Positions 21,270 to 32,653 of a stretch of DNA of 64,000 nt are shown here, piece after piece. The notes under the pieces were generated by a model. That model saw only the letters and a list, made by a program, of their open reading frames with translations, was not told the DNA's origin and did not search any database. A program made the position numbers and the translations under genes. The stretch lies in contig VDFB02344250.1 in assembly GCA_007258455.2 (NCBI GenBank), positions 23,842 to 87,841 of the forward strand. The letters are read 5' to 3'. This DNA comes from Sequoia sempervirens. Its lineage: Eukaryota > Streptophyta > Pinopsida > Cupressales > Cupressaceae. The first letter of the stretch is position 1. Each line of letters starts with the position of its first letter.

Positions 21270-22533
21270 TGTGATATAAGAGGGATTCGTTGCACATGGG
21301 TCTCTCCTTTCTTGAGAGATCACTAGGGAACGAACTGCCCTTATACACCTCAAGACAAAAAAATGATAAAGCACCAAGGATATAGTTATGTTTCCAAAGA
21401 AAGATTCAGGGATCCTGAGAGAGGCGAATCAGGAGTATTCTATCGCAGAAGAGAGAGCTCTCGGCCAGGAGACGTAAGCGTGGAACTAGGATGCCAACGT
21501 GACAAACTGTCATCCAAAAGTCGTGCTAGTGTCCTGAAGGATAGAGAACTGAAGAACTCAACAGGCAGAAAGTGATTCCACTCTCATCCTCAGGAGTGAT
21601 ATAAACAAAATTGTTAACTTAATAAGAAAACCAGATGTTGAAGGAAATACCATAATTCTTGGAGAGAACTTACCCCTTTCTCGAATGTACGAATCTTCAC
21701 TCCAAGTTCCTTTTTAGTAACCTATACACAATAGGTGAAGGAGAATGTTTGTTGGGTGGCTGTATAGGGGCCTGCCTCCATTAGACCCCGCTTTGGTGTT
21801 CCCACCTCCACAGACAGCTAAGTTGGAAAGGAAAGCAAAGTGTGTGGTGAAAGAAATACTCGCTTGAGGAGTAGAACCTGCACCATGATAAGAATGTGGT
21901 GAAAACAAGACCCGCTCGAGGAGTAGAACCCGCACCACGATAAAGTAAACAAATTCTTGTGGAAAGAAAGTAAGGAAAAGAGAGAGAGAGAGAGTTACCC
22001 ATGGGAAAAAGCCCTCTCCGGAGCACGCAGACACATTGTTGAGTGCTTTGGGAGCTACTGCTGCTAGAGGGACCTTAGTCCAGCATGGCTTCACCTATGA
22101 ATGCGTTGTTATCAAAGAAGAAGCCTCAAAGTTGTGGCTAAGGAAAAAACAATAACTTGAGTGATGTCTTCCAATCTTCCAACCTCCAAATGAGAGGCAA
22201 AAGGAGGTTCTTAAGCTTGCAAGGGTGGCAAAGAGCCATTACTTTCAGAATGTAACCGTTGGGATACATGTCACAGGGTTTAGCCTTCCATAATCCATGT
22301 TTTAAATTCAAGAAATGGACAGGACGCTAGCACGTCACACATTCGTCCAAGGCCTATATTCTTGGGAAATGCTTTTGTCAGGCTTCTACTGCTCGGCCAC
22401 TTGTCCTCCTTAAGTCAGAATCGTGACATTCCGAATAAGGGGGTTTTTCCATTAATGTTTTGGAGTGTCATAAATGCTAGGAGAGAATGTGGAAATATGG
22501 GATTGCCTCTAGGTGTAATTCTGCAATATTACA
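21270..22533 (-). repeat. 3' LTR (left) of inner Tat-like element
   Basis: 1,264 bp with TG...CA ends, matching 31404-32648 over its full length with roughly one difference in ten by eye. It contains a GA dinucleotide run (about 21979-21994) that is shorter in the other copy. Confidence 0.95.
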
Positions 22534-22550
22534 TTTTTCCCCCACTTTAG
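22534..22550 (-). other. Polypurine tract of inner element (minus strand)
   Basis: The minus strand reads CTAAAGTGGGGGAAAAA directly against the LTR start. The plus-strand sequence is pyrimidine-rich. This fixes 21270-22533 as the 3' LTR. Confidence 0.85.
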
Positions 22551-22967
22551 TGGGCTCGATTTTGAAAAAATTAGCCTCATTAAAATAGAAAAGAAAAACT
22601 TCACCCAATTTTTTCAATTTTATAGATTTGCATGCCAACAAGGGGAGACCATAGTGGCTATCATAGTCAAACTAACTGGGACTAAGGATGCCCCCAATAT
22701 CCGAGCTTGACAAACAACATCTGAGCGGTCGTGAATTTGTTGAATATTTCATCCTGCAAAACTCAAAATTTTAGGTCAGCTTCAAAAAAAATAGAAGAAA
22801 GCTACCACGAAGAGAGGAATGATCAAGAAAAAAGTCATCAATTCGGAAGAAAATATGACCAAGAGATGACCTTATGCCTTCTCCTAAGTTTTCCCTCGGC
22901 CTGGTGGGGTGAACTCAGGAGAAATCGGGGAGCCATGAGTCCTAGGGAAAATGGGCCCTGGGGGGCC

Positions 22968-22975
22968 TATATATA
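22968..22975 (+). promoter_or_regulatory. Candidate TATA box of the antisense gene
   Basis: TATATATA in a GC-rich setting (GGGGCC before, CCTAGG after) lies 82 bp upstream of the ATG at 23057. A start about 30 bp downstream would leave a leader of roughly 55 bp. Together with the splice signals it suggests the antisense gene had its own plus-strand promoter. Confidence 0.45.
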
Positions 22976-23056
22976 CCTAGGTGGGACCCTAGAAGGGTCA
23001 TTTTCATTATTCACTGCGAGAAAATTGTTGACTTTTGTGAGAGAAAAGTCAGCAAA

Positions 23057-25510
23057 ATGTTGAGTAGGAGAGAGTATGAGGAACCTAGGTTGGAGCAACT
23101 GCATTGGGACATCGCCGAGGGTCACGAGGTGGACCAGGTAAGTCACAAACTCTCGTTTTTAGCAATTTTTTGTGCTTTTCTTCACTTTTTCCCTGCGGCA
23201 AGGTGCGCAGGCATCTTTTGTGTGCCTGCATCCTGATTCTATGCTTTCATCTACAATTAGCATTGTCATCCCACTTACGCATTGTCATCTCAAATATGCG
23301 TTGGCGTCTCTGAGGGGACCATGGCGAAGGGGGACGCACGTGCGGTGCATAGATGTCTGTGCATCGCGCATGAGTCCTCATAATTTTTTTTTGTTGTGAT
23401 TTTAATCAATGATAAGTACTAGTGTTCTGATTCAAGAATTTTCTTGCTTTTGGCAGGAGTACCCAGAGATTTAGGAGCATCCTAGAGGGCAAGCATTCCA
23501 GCTAGTCCACGAGTAGAGGGATTGCTTATTGGCGGACGAGGCTACACTCTTGGAGCGCGTCGGTCTCTGGCATGTTTTCACTATGCTAGAGATGAGGTAC
23601 CACAATTGCATGCTTATGACCCTTATGGAGTGGTGGGAGGCCACTACTTCATCTTTCTAGCTGCCAGTTGGGGAGATGACAATTACTCTCGAGGACATCT
23701 ATTGGATCCTCAGATGGTGGGTGGCCTTGGATGACACACAATCTGCACGGGAGTGGGCGGAGGGCGTCCGCTACTGCACTGGAAGGATGGATGGTGGTGA
23801 CAGCACATGTCACATTTACACACACTGGTATGACAATGCGAGGACCACGGTGCCACTAATCCATCGAGTTATGGTCGTGACCATTGCATTTCAGATCACG
23901 ATTAATGGGCAAGGCTCACACCTGCACGGGGGCCTCGTTCATACTATCAGAGAGATGGTAGAGCATAGGACCATCTTTTCCTGGGGGCGCAGCATGCTAG
24001 AACACCTCTACCAGGAGCTCGGTTGGTACGTGCACTACGAGTACCGCAGCTTGATGGCGTGCACACTTTTGCAGGTGTGGGCCTTCACCCACATCATGTG
24101 CACTCAGCCTGTCAGCTACCCACAGTTACAGCCTTACGAGGTCCCCATGGCTCAGTAGTTCGAGATGACTAGTCAGTGGAGATTCAGAGATTTACAATTT
24201 TGGCAACTACAGCTCAATACCCTTGCTTCAAATAGGGTCTGATGGAGGCCCTATCAATTTTTTAGGTGGGTGGATGATGGCAGGTACTTGACGAACCTGT
24301 AGAGAAACCATTTTTTGATCGGGCATAGGGATTACATTATTATGCCCTACTACTGGAGTCAAGTCATGTGACAACATGGCCGACCGTAGACTATTCCACC
24401 AGATGTGCCCACCTACATGAGGACCCATAGGAGCGCCGCGAGGGTTGGGGACTGCCCTTGCCCGAGTATCACAAATATAATACCATCTGACGATGATGAG
24501 CCCAACCATGATCAACCACCCTTATTGGCGATGGATAATGTCGGTGTGGCTGTAAATTTTATGCAGTGATGGGAGAGGCATCGACCCGCTCCTGTGTTTA
24601 GTGAGGGTGTCCTGGGAGGGGACCCTGGTCCACAAGGAGACCTACCAGCCCCGCCATCGTAGGACAGGAGGAGAGGCCGGTAGCAAGTCGAGAAGGAGGA
24701 GCAAGAGGTGCCCCAAGAGGAGGAGGTGCCACTAGTGAGGTCGAGGTGATGGAGGAGATTAGATCCCCATCGGCGACTCTAGTCTCTTCGGTGCCACCGT
24801 CTTCTTTTGTGATTGCACCACTTTTGGCACTAGGAGCAGCCACTAAGACTGGCGGCGCAAGTCTGAGCACTGAACCTCACACTGACCCGACATAGCATCC
24901 AGGGGATCTAGGTATACATGATTTTTTATTCCATGTTTTGTATTTTAGATCTGATGATATATGTATCTTTATCTATATATGCCATATGATACTGATATCT
25001 TTTCCTTTTTTGTGGTTGTAGAGGACGCACAGGGATGGACTGGGCTCATAGCTTAGTGCATATCAGAGGTGGTCCCTGCTGTACAGATTCAGGGGTCAGT
25101 CCTAGAGGCATTTTGGTCAATGTTTGTAGGGCGTCATGCTCCTACCTTCGAGCCCATTGCATGTCTACGGATTTCCTATGAGGAGCGGAGCGTAGAGGTT
25201 GTCCAGCTGACAGCAGAGTTGACAAGTGTGCGGGGACAATGTGACCAGCTGTCGGTGGAGCTACAAACAACACTTGTCGAGCGAGACACAATAGTGAGGA
25301 GGGTTGATGCCGCTAAGCGGGCACATGACGCCCTTCAGATCCATCTCGATGACCTTGGTGGGCAGTCATCAGCTATGAGCTCGACAGAGGTTCAGCGACT
25401 GTAGGACCAGCTACGACAGGTGGAGCTGACAATATTGTCTTTGCAGGGGAGATCAGAGGGATGCAGGCAGCCTTATCTACATCACGCTCTCATCATTCAC
25501 ACTCAATGAC
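23057..25510 (+). pseudogene. Spliced plant-mobile-domain (PMD) protein gene, antisense to pol
   Basis: Exon 1 is ATG 23057 to 23137, followed by the donor CAG|GTAAGT. The intron is 23138-23456, with acceptor TTTTGGCAG. Exon 2 resumes in the same phase. Near 23661-23705 it reads LPVGEMTITLEDIYWILR, the signature start of the plant mobile domain, and the domain runs on to about 24158 (QELGWYVHYEYRS, LLQVWAF). The third exon probably begins at 25022 after a second GT-AG intron. It encodes an acidic coiled coil (VVQLTAELTSVRGQCDQLSV) to about 25404. Exon 2 has in-frame TAG codons before and after the domain and at least one TGA. PMD proteins include host MAIN/MAIL1, and the domain is also known from gypsy and Mutator elements. 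Here it is a decayed captured copy between integrase and 3' LTR. Exon 3 limits are uncertain. Confidence 0.82.
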
Positions 25511-26062
25511 TACCATCCAGCCCCTCCCTCAGCTTTCAAAGATTCCACCAAAGCTAGAGGGGTCTGGGAGTCATGCTCATTAGTGATCTTTTTTGTGTAC
25601 ATCATTTTTTATAGCGAGATACATACATGTTCATACATACTTGTAGATCCTTTTGTATAGACATATATTTAGTAGCCACTCATTTTTGTAGTAGTGGCCT
25701 GATACATGTATATGACATTGGATACATACATTTCATTTATATATATACACATATGGATACATTGACTTTGGTTTCATTGTATTGTATATCTAGATGTTTA
25801 TGTTTCTTTATTTATCTCATATTCATGCTATGGATGTTATGTTTTCATGTGGATGTATGCTTCATATCAAATGCTAATATGATTTAATTAAACACACATG
25901 GTTAATTTAAATTCAATAACGATTTGATGAATACACACACACATGCACATGGTCACTCATAACACAAAGTTATCATAATGTGTTAATGAATAATGTCAAC
26001 ATATGTGATACTACTTACTCCTTTTGTAGAGGGAGAGCACCACATAGGTGACACATAGGAAA
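25511..26062. other. Noncoding stretch between PMD pseudogene and integrase
   Basis: TA- and CA-rich DNA with ATACATAC and ATATATATACACATATG runs. It could hold the 3' ends of both the plus-strand PMD transcript and the minus-strand pol. No clear polyadenylation signal or ORF stands out. Confidence 0.5.
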
Positions 26063-27381
26063 TTAGGCATAGTAGCGGCGAAGATGCATAGTGTTAACAG
26101 GCTCCTTCAAAGGTGTTCCATCCATAGATGATAACCCATAGGCACCTGAGCTGTAAACAAAAATCACAATGTAAGGGCCTAACCAGTTAGGACTGAATTT
26201 TCCTCTCTGGTCGGGCGGTGCATTTACATTTCTCTGATTCTCATAGAGAGCCAAATCTCCTATTTTAAAGGTTCAAGGGAGTACACTTTGATTGTATTAT
26301 CTAGATAACCACCAATGATAAGCTTTAAGATGTTTGAGGGCTCATAAATGGTGCCCATCAAGCATCTCTAGCCGATGTAAGCGGTTGACTCGATAGGTCT
26401 CATTATCAATTAACCCTTTTAGGGAGACTCGTAAGGATGGGATTTCCAATTCCAAAGGCATGATAGCTTCGACACCATACACGAGGTTATAGGGTGTTGT
26501 CCCTATAGTCATGCAGACACTCGTGCGATAGGCCCATAGAGCATATGTCAATTGAATGTGCCAGTCTTTACCGTGTTTATTAACTGTCTTTCAAAGAATA
26601 AGCTCAAGAGTTTTATTCGATGCTTCCACTTGACCATTGGATTGAGGATAATAGGGTATGGATAACCTCTACTGGATATGGAATTGCTTCACTTCCTCGT
26701 TCTTGAATGATGTACCATTGTTAGAGACAAGTGTAGTGGGCAATCCAAATCGAGAAATGATGTTGCTCATAAGGAAGTTACAGATAACTTCAACATTTGT
26801 GGAGTGAAGTGGGACAACCTCGACCCACTTTGTGAAGTAATCTGTGGCAGTAATGATTAAAGCATGTCCTTTGGAAGAGGGAGGAGATATATTTCGATAA
26901 TATCCAATCCCCATTTAGTGAATGACTAAGGGGAAGTTTGGTTTTGTAACTCTTGGGCGGGCACATGAATGAGTCAGCTATGTTGCTAGCATTGAGGGAA
27001 TTTCTTAACAAAATCAAAGGAATCTTGTTCCATTGTTTTCCAATAGTAGCCCATGTGTGTCAGTCTTTGTGTCAGGGATTTACCACCAAAATGTCTGCCC
27101 CCAGAGCCCGCGTGGGCTTCCTTAAGGGCAAGGGGTATTTTAGTTTTGGTAAGACATCTAAGAAGAAAACCATTGTAGGATTTTCTATAAAGGATGTTTG
27201 AAAAGATGACATAGCGAACTAAAAGCTTCTTCACGTGAGTGCAGTCATTTTTTGTCACATCGTCGGGGAAGCTCCCAATTTTAAGATAGTTGTAGACATC
27301 AGCAAACCATTCTCCAGAGTCCACATGGGAACACATGGGGAGTTCACCTTTTGGTTCCTTGGGAACCACAGGGGCTTGCAA
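26063..27381 (-). pseudogene. pol: Inner element pol: integrase
   Basis: Four minus-strand open pieces in order. 27381-26986 carries the HHCC zinc domain (HAGSGGRHFGG then a C near the end). 26914-26669 carries the core start (ATDYFTKWVEVVPLH) and the second catalytic site. 26551-26342 carries the late core (ALWAYRTSVCMTIGTTPYNL, VYGVEAIMP). 26254-26063 is the GPY/F C-terminus (KFSPNWLGPYIVIFVYSSGAY, ending MHLRRYYA). The second catalytic D is N: VSNNGTSF near 26714-26730 where SDNG is usual. The E-bearing segment between the second and third pieces is broken by stops. One frame change lies between the zinc domain and the core. The enzyme inserts element DNA; this copy cannot. Confidence 0.93.
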
Positions 27382-27540
27382 GATCTAGATCACAAAGTGG
27401 TACTCCTTTGTATCTTCTTCGAAATGTACCAAGGAAGCGACACTTGCCATGGCATCAACATGTCTATTTTCTCTCCTAGGGACATTGTCTATCATGAAGG
27501 AAGAAATTTTTTTGAGCAAGGACAAGGAAAGGTCTTGATA

Positions 27541-27924
27541 TTAGGACAAATTACTTTGCTTAGCCTGATAGGTTCCCATTATTTGATTCACTATAAGCTC
27601 ATAATCGCCTAGGATACGAAGGTGTTTGATTTTTAGTGTTGTCGCGGTGCATAAGCTAGCTATAATGGCTTCATACTCGGCGATGTTATTAGTACAAGGA
27701 AATTTTAATCGAAAAGACAAGGGGACTATTTTTCCCTCAAGGGATATTAGGACCACTCCCGCTCTAGAACCATTTTGACACCTCGACCCGTCGAAGTACA
27801 TTTTCCATTCAGAATCCTCATTGATCAAGAAGATGTTTTCATCAGGAAACAGGTCTAAGCCGGGAAAGGAGTGAGATGAGGGAGCATCTACCAATTGATC
27901 TGCAACCGCTTGTCCCTTTATCAA
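27541..27924 (-). pseudogene. pol: Inner element pol: archaeal-type RNase H (aRNH)
   Basis: The reading is WKMYFDGSRCQNGSRAGVVL, then CTNNIAEYEAIIASL, then LRILGDYELIVNQIMG. The D in YFDGS, the E in AEYEA and the D in GDYEL are the expected active-site acids; the last acid is beyond the readable part. The domain lies between the degenerate RNase H and integrase, the usual position in Tat-group elements. It is the clearest in-window homologue of the upstream RNase H at 10561-10985. It is in a different frame from RT, so an indel separates them. Confidence 0.88.
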
Positions 27925-27988
27925 TTTCTAAGTAACAAACTTTATTTCAAACTCAAAAAGAACATAACCCATTTCGCTAACCTTCCTA

Positions 27989-29315
27989 CTAGGTCGTGCT
28001 AGAGAATAAATTCCTTAAAAGATTTGTTTTTACTATGATGTGTGTTTCGGCGTGGAGGAGGTAATGCCTCAGCTTCTGTGTAGCAAAGATGAGATCAAGG
28101 CATTTCCTTTCCATGGAGGAATAATGGGTTTCGTAATCAACCAGGACGTGGCTAATGTAGTAGACTAGTCTTTCTCTTCTAAAGTCATCATATTGAGCCA
28201 AAAGGGCTACTAAAGCATATGGTGATGCAGCTAGGTAGAGCAGAAAGGGTCTATCTTGCATAGCCAGCATTAATATGGGAGGGTTGGCTAAATAGGATTT
28301 GATCGACTCAAAGGCCTTTTGACATCCCTCATCCCATATGAAGCGAACATCCTTCTTTAACAAACGAGTGAAAGGAAGGGTACGATTAGCCAATTGAGAT
28401 ATGAATCTATGAATTGCCTAAATCTTTCCCTATAAACTCTCCAACTCGGTAATATTCCTTGGTGGAGGCATGATAGCGTCAATCTTTTTAGTGTCAACCT
28501 CAATCCCACAATGAGAGACTATGAACCCTAGAAGCTTGTCGGCATAAAAAACAAGGATGCACTTAAGGGGATTTAATCTCATTTTTTAAAGTCAAAGTCT
28601 TTCAAAAATCAGACGAAGGTTCTTAGGATGTTCCTGGTGGGTCACGGATTTGGCCAATATTTCATCGACGTAATCCTCTAGAATCTTGTGAATGAAGTCA
28701 TGAAATATCAGGGTCATCGCCCGTTGGTAAGTAGCTCTCGCATTCTTCAATCCAAAGGGCATGACCACATAACAAAAAGTACCCCATGGGGTAGTGAAGG
28801 TTGTCTTGTATTGATCATCTGAGTTAATATGAATCTGATTATAGCCCGAGAAGCCATCCATGAAGGAGAGCAATGCATGGCCTACAATTGAGTCAACAAT
28901 CATGTCTATATTAGGTAATGGAAAATCATCTTTAAGGGAATCCTTGTTAAGGTCTCAGAAATCGATGCAAATGCAACTGTGACCATTAGGTTTACTAACA
29001 GCGACTATGTTTGAGATCCAAGGGGAATAATCGATGGGACAGATAAAGCCTTCTTTTAACAGTTTCTCTATCTCAATCTTAACCATTAATGCCACTCTAG
29101 GATTGATTTTTTAGATTTTTTTGCTTAACCGGCTTGGCATCGGGACATAGGATGATATTATGAACCATTATAGATTCATCAATACTGAGCATATCCTCAT
29201 ATGTCCAAGCAAATATGTTAGGATGGGAACACAAGATATCAGAGTGTTCGTTTGCTTCTTCTAAAGAAAGACACTTTCCGATTTTGATCACCTTTTCAGG
29301 GGATACAGAGTCCAT
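27989..29315 (-). pseudogene. pol: Inner element pol: reverse transcriptase and degenerate RNase H
   Basis: Minus-strand pieces in order. 29315-29097 is the RT entry segment (HPNIFAWTYEDMLSIDESI). A broken stretch to 28904 has recognisable NIVAVSKPNGHSCICIDF. 28903-28592 has LLSFMDGFSGYNQI, MPFGLKNARATYQRAM and the active site YVDEILAKS, where YVDD is usual (codons near 28662-28673). 28393-27989 is RNase H-like (FIWDEGCQKAFESIK, LVYYISHVLVDYETHYSSMERKCL) and lacks most catalytic acids, as in other dual-RNase-H elements. A frame change between 29097 and 28903 and the lost second aspartate make this RT non-functional. Confidence 0.93.
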
Positions 29316-29495
29316 AGAGACCTAGACAGTATCCCCTTTTATGAGGGAACTTCGGTCTTCATGCTCAGGTGTTGGAAGGTCATCACTGGTATTAGATAGA
29401 GGGTCCTCCTCATCAATATTCAGGATAGATTCCCAGAAATACACTTGGCTATGCAAGTGATACTGGAAACGTATTTTATGATGGTAAGAGGGGAG

Positions 29496-31034
29496 TTAGG
29501 AGTATGCACCCATAAATTCCTCTAATGCTTCATCAAAAGAGAAGATATCTAAAGGAATATTCTTAGCTTTCTCCTTTTCCTCTATTAACTTAGGGTGGAT
29601 GAGGTTCAATGGTTCGGTCGAAATCATATTAACACTCCACCAAGGCCTTAGCTTAGATTGTTCAACAGAGCAACCTAGCCCCAAGTTACGCTGTCGTGGT
29701 TTAAGATTGATGGGGACTTGAATTCCCTACTCAATATGTCCCAAGCCTTTCTTCCCATATCCATATCGAGAAGAGAGCTCATATCTGAATCCATAGCGAG
29801 TTTGTAAAACTTCAGGGGGCGGCAGATCCACATAGAGTGCTTCGTTCCACCAATGAACATCAAATGTCTCTACGAGGGTACTTTCACCTCCTTTTTCAAT
29901 TTCACAAATGTTAGTTTCTTTTGCAAGAGGTGGACCATTTTCCTCAACATGGGAAGGAGTGATTTCCTGAACAGGATTGCACTTCTTCTCCTCCATGAGA
30001 ATATTGTCTACCTTTGTATTAGGGGCACGCAAAAAGTCTATGCAAGAGGGGTCTACCTTATACTCCGCAATAAAGAATTCAGAAAATTTCAAGGAACCCC
30101 AATCATCCCCTAGGAAGGCGCTTGTTTGAGAAGATGATACAAGAGAACCGGGATCCTCTTCTTTTGGTGTTTCTTTAGTTTCAACACTCGCCTTGGGAAC
30201 GATTTCCATAGAGGGTATCGACGAAGAACACGCCATAGCATCAGTGGTTAAGAAAGGAATACAATTTTTGAGGGTAGACATGGTTGAAACATGACTGAAA
30301 TCTAGTTCACAAAGGCGAACGCCTTCTGGATCCGCTTTGACTATGACTACCCGGTTGTTTGCAACAAATTTCAAAGAATGATGTAAAGTAGAGGTCACTG
30401 CACCCATAGCGTGGATCCAAGGTCTCCCTAAAAGGTGATTGTAGGGTAAAGGTCCAAGAATCACATAAACCAACGTGGGTAAGGTAACGAGGCCTAGCTG
30501 CAAAGGTAGTATTATCGTACCTAGAGCTTGGCGGCCAGTGTTATCAAATCCATAGATGTACAAAGAGGAAGCTACCAAGGAAGATGAATCAACTTTGATT
30601 TTAGGTAGTAGGTCCATACCATAAACATTGAGTGTCAATCCGGTATCAATGATGGTACGCCTAATACCAATGTTATTAACGTTAAATATGATCATTAAAG
30701 GCTCTGCTTGCTTGTGCATGTCCAGAGGCAGGATTTCTTGCGGGAGGAATGTAATATTCGACGAATCCGCATGAATATGAGCCAACAACGCATTAACATC
30801 TGTAGGCCTAGTGGAGGCAGGTAAGAGAATTTTTTGTAGGGCCTCCTGAAGCATCTCTTGATAAATCAAAGCGATCTGAAGCAAGTCCCAAAGCGATATC
30901 TTAGCCGAAGTAACGCAAAGTTGCTCGACAAGATCATAATCGCCTGGTGCTTTGATCGTAGGTTTGGGTGCTACAGGAAGGCTCGGTTGGGAAGGTGGTA
31001 AAGAAGTAGGTTGTGAAGCATGTTGTTGATTCAA
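29496..31034 (-). pseudogene. pol: Inner element gag C-terminus and protease
   Basis: The frame open over 31034-29727 starts with a proline-rich linker, then DYDLVEQLCVTSAKISLWDL, the conserved lead-in to protease in this group. The active site is RRTIIDTGLTLNVYGMDLLP (DTG kept). The flap and second half include NHLLGRPWIHAMGAVTSTLH. A long acidic linker follows to 29727 and, in the same frame after one stop, to 29496. The first open codon is TTG, not ATG, so the true frame came from further upstream. Protease would mature the polyprotein. The homologous segment of the outer element is at 32899-33525 (NLLLGRPWIHEMEAVPSTLH). Confidence 0.9.
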
Positions 31035-31403
31035 GTTCTACCTATTAATCCTTGTGGGATATGTGTTCCCAACAGCATTATAAGATGTAGAATCTGTAGC
31101 TTTAACCAACCTCAAATATAGGTCTGATGAATTACTATGACCTGGAATTTCACAGACAACAGGGTCGGTTGGGGTTACGTAGATGACGGTTTCCTAGAGC
31201 TTGGGGGAGCCACTGAGACTACTACCACATTTATTGATCCCTCAGAAGAGACTTGTTCGGGAGATTTCTGAGTAGGGGGGAATACCTCTAGGAAATCATC
31301 TAGGGCATCTTCCAACATATTTAAATATTCCTCGAAAAAGTCTTCATGATAAATGTGTAACATCACAAATAGACTTTCGATGTTCACGTTGGGTTCACAA
31401 AAA
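31035..31403 (-). other. Inner element primer site and short leader ORF, no capsid domain
   Basis: On the minus strand TTTTTGTGAACCCAACGTGA follows the LTR end at 31404 and is the likely primer site (tRNA not identified). An open frame then runs 31429-31175 across the LTR edge, with an acidic stretch EDALDDFLEVFPPTQ, and a few more codons up to the protease linker. The roughly 900-bp gag capsid region expected here is absent. Either it was deleted or this family lost it. Confidence 0.65.
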
Positions 31404-32648
31404 TGTGATATAAGAGGGATTTGTCGCACACGAGTCTCTCCTTTCTCAAGAGATCACCAGGGAATGAACTACCCTTATACACCTCAAGACAACAAAATGA
31501 TAAAGCACCAAGGATATAGTTATGTTTCCAAAGAAAGAGTCAGGGATCCTGAGAGAGGTGAATTAGGAGTATTTTGTCCTAGAAGAGAGAGCTCTCAGCT
31601 AGGAGACATAAGCACAGAACTAGGACACCAGCGTAACGCACTGTCGTCTAAAAGTCGCGTTGGCATCCCGAGCGACAGAGAACTCAAGAACTCAATTCCA
31701 CTCAGCCTCAGGAGTGATATAAATAGAATTGTTAACTTAATAAGAAAACCAGATGTTGAAGGAAATACCACAATTCTTGGAGAGAACTTACCCCTTTCTC
31801 AAATGTACGAATCTTCACTCCAAGCTCCTTTTTCGTAACCTACACACAAGAGGTGAAGGAGAATGTTTGTTGGGTGGCTGTATAGGGGCTTGCCTCAATC
31901 AGACCCCACTTTGGTGTTACCACCTCCATGGATAGCCAAGTTGGAAAGGAAAGCAAAGAGTGTGGTGAAAGCAATACTCGCTCGAGGAGTAGAATCTGCA
32001 CCATGATAAGCGTGTGATGAAAGCAAGACCCGCTCGAGGAGTAGAACCCACACCATAATAAAGTAAACAAATGCTTGTGGAAAGAAAGTAAGGAAAAGAG
32101 AGAGAGAGTTACCCACGGGAAAAATCCCTCTTCGAAGCACGTGGACACACCGCTGAGTGCTTGCTTGGGAGCTGCTACTACTGGAGGGACCTCAGTCCTG
32201 CATGGATTCACCTATGAATGCGCTGCTATCAAAGAAGAAGCCTCAAAGCTATGGTAAAGAAAAAAAATAACTTTAGTGATGTCTTCCAATCTTCCAACCT
32301 CCAAATGAGAGGCAAAAAGAGGTTCTTAAGCTTGCAAGGGCGGAAAAGAGTCATTACTTTCATAATGTAACCACTGGGATACGTGTCACAAGGGTTAGCC
32401 TTCCAGATTCCAAGTTTTAGATTTGAGAAACGGACATGACGCTAGCACGTCGCGCATTCATCCAAGGCTTATATTCTCGGGAAACGCTTTTGTCAAGCTT
32501 CTGTTGCTTGGCCACTTGTCCTCCTAAAGTCAAAATTGTGACATTCTGACTAAGGGGGTTTTTCCATTAATGTTTTGGAGTGTCATAAATGCTAGGCAAG
32601 AATGTGGAAATATGGGATTGCCTCTAGGTGCAATTCTGCAATATTATA
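31404..32648 (-). repeat. 5' LTR (right) of inner Tat-like element
   Basis: 1,245 bp matching 21270-22533. The outer end reads TA instead of CA, fitting a C-to-T change, and is followed by the TSD GATAC at 32649-32653. Confidence 0.95.
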
Positions 32649-32653
32649 GATAC

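Larger units (their letters stand above)
21270..32648 (-). mobile_element. Tat-like Ty3/gypsy element with antisense plant-mobile-domain gene
   Basis: LTRs at 21270-22533 and 31404-32648 both start TGTGATATAAG. The perfect 5-bp TSD GATAC flanks the whole (21265-21269 and 32649-32653). PPT and primer-site positions give a minus orientation. Reading right to left, it has a short leader without a capsid domain, protease, RT, degenerate RNase H, archaeal-type RNase H, integrase, then about 3.5 kb before the PPT. That 3' region carries a plus-strand, spliced-looking plant-mobile-domain gene. RT followed by two RNase H domains and antisense extra ORFs are known features of the Tat group (Ogre, Retand and relatives). 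Several frameshifts and stops break pol, so the copy is inactive. Confidence 0.95.

Noticed and set aside
24598..24870. Minus-strand 90-codon A/S/P-rich frame opposite the PMD exon
   Set aside because: Composition follows from the acidic, repeat-rich plus-strand coding sequence. No domain or neighbour supports it.
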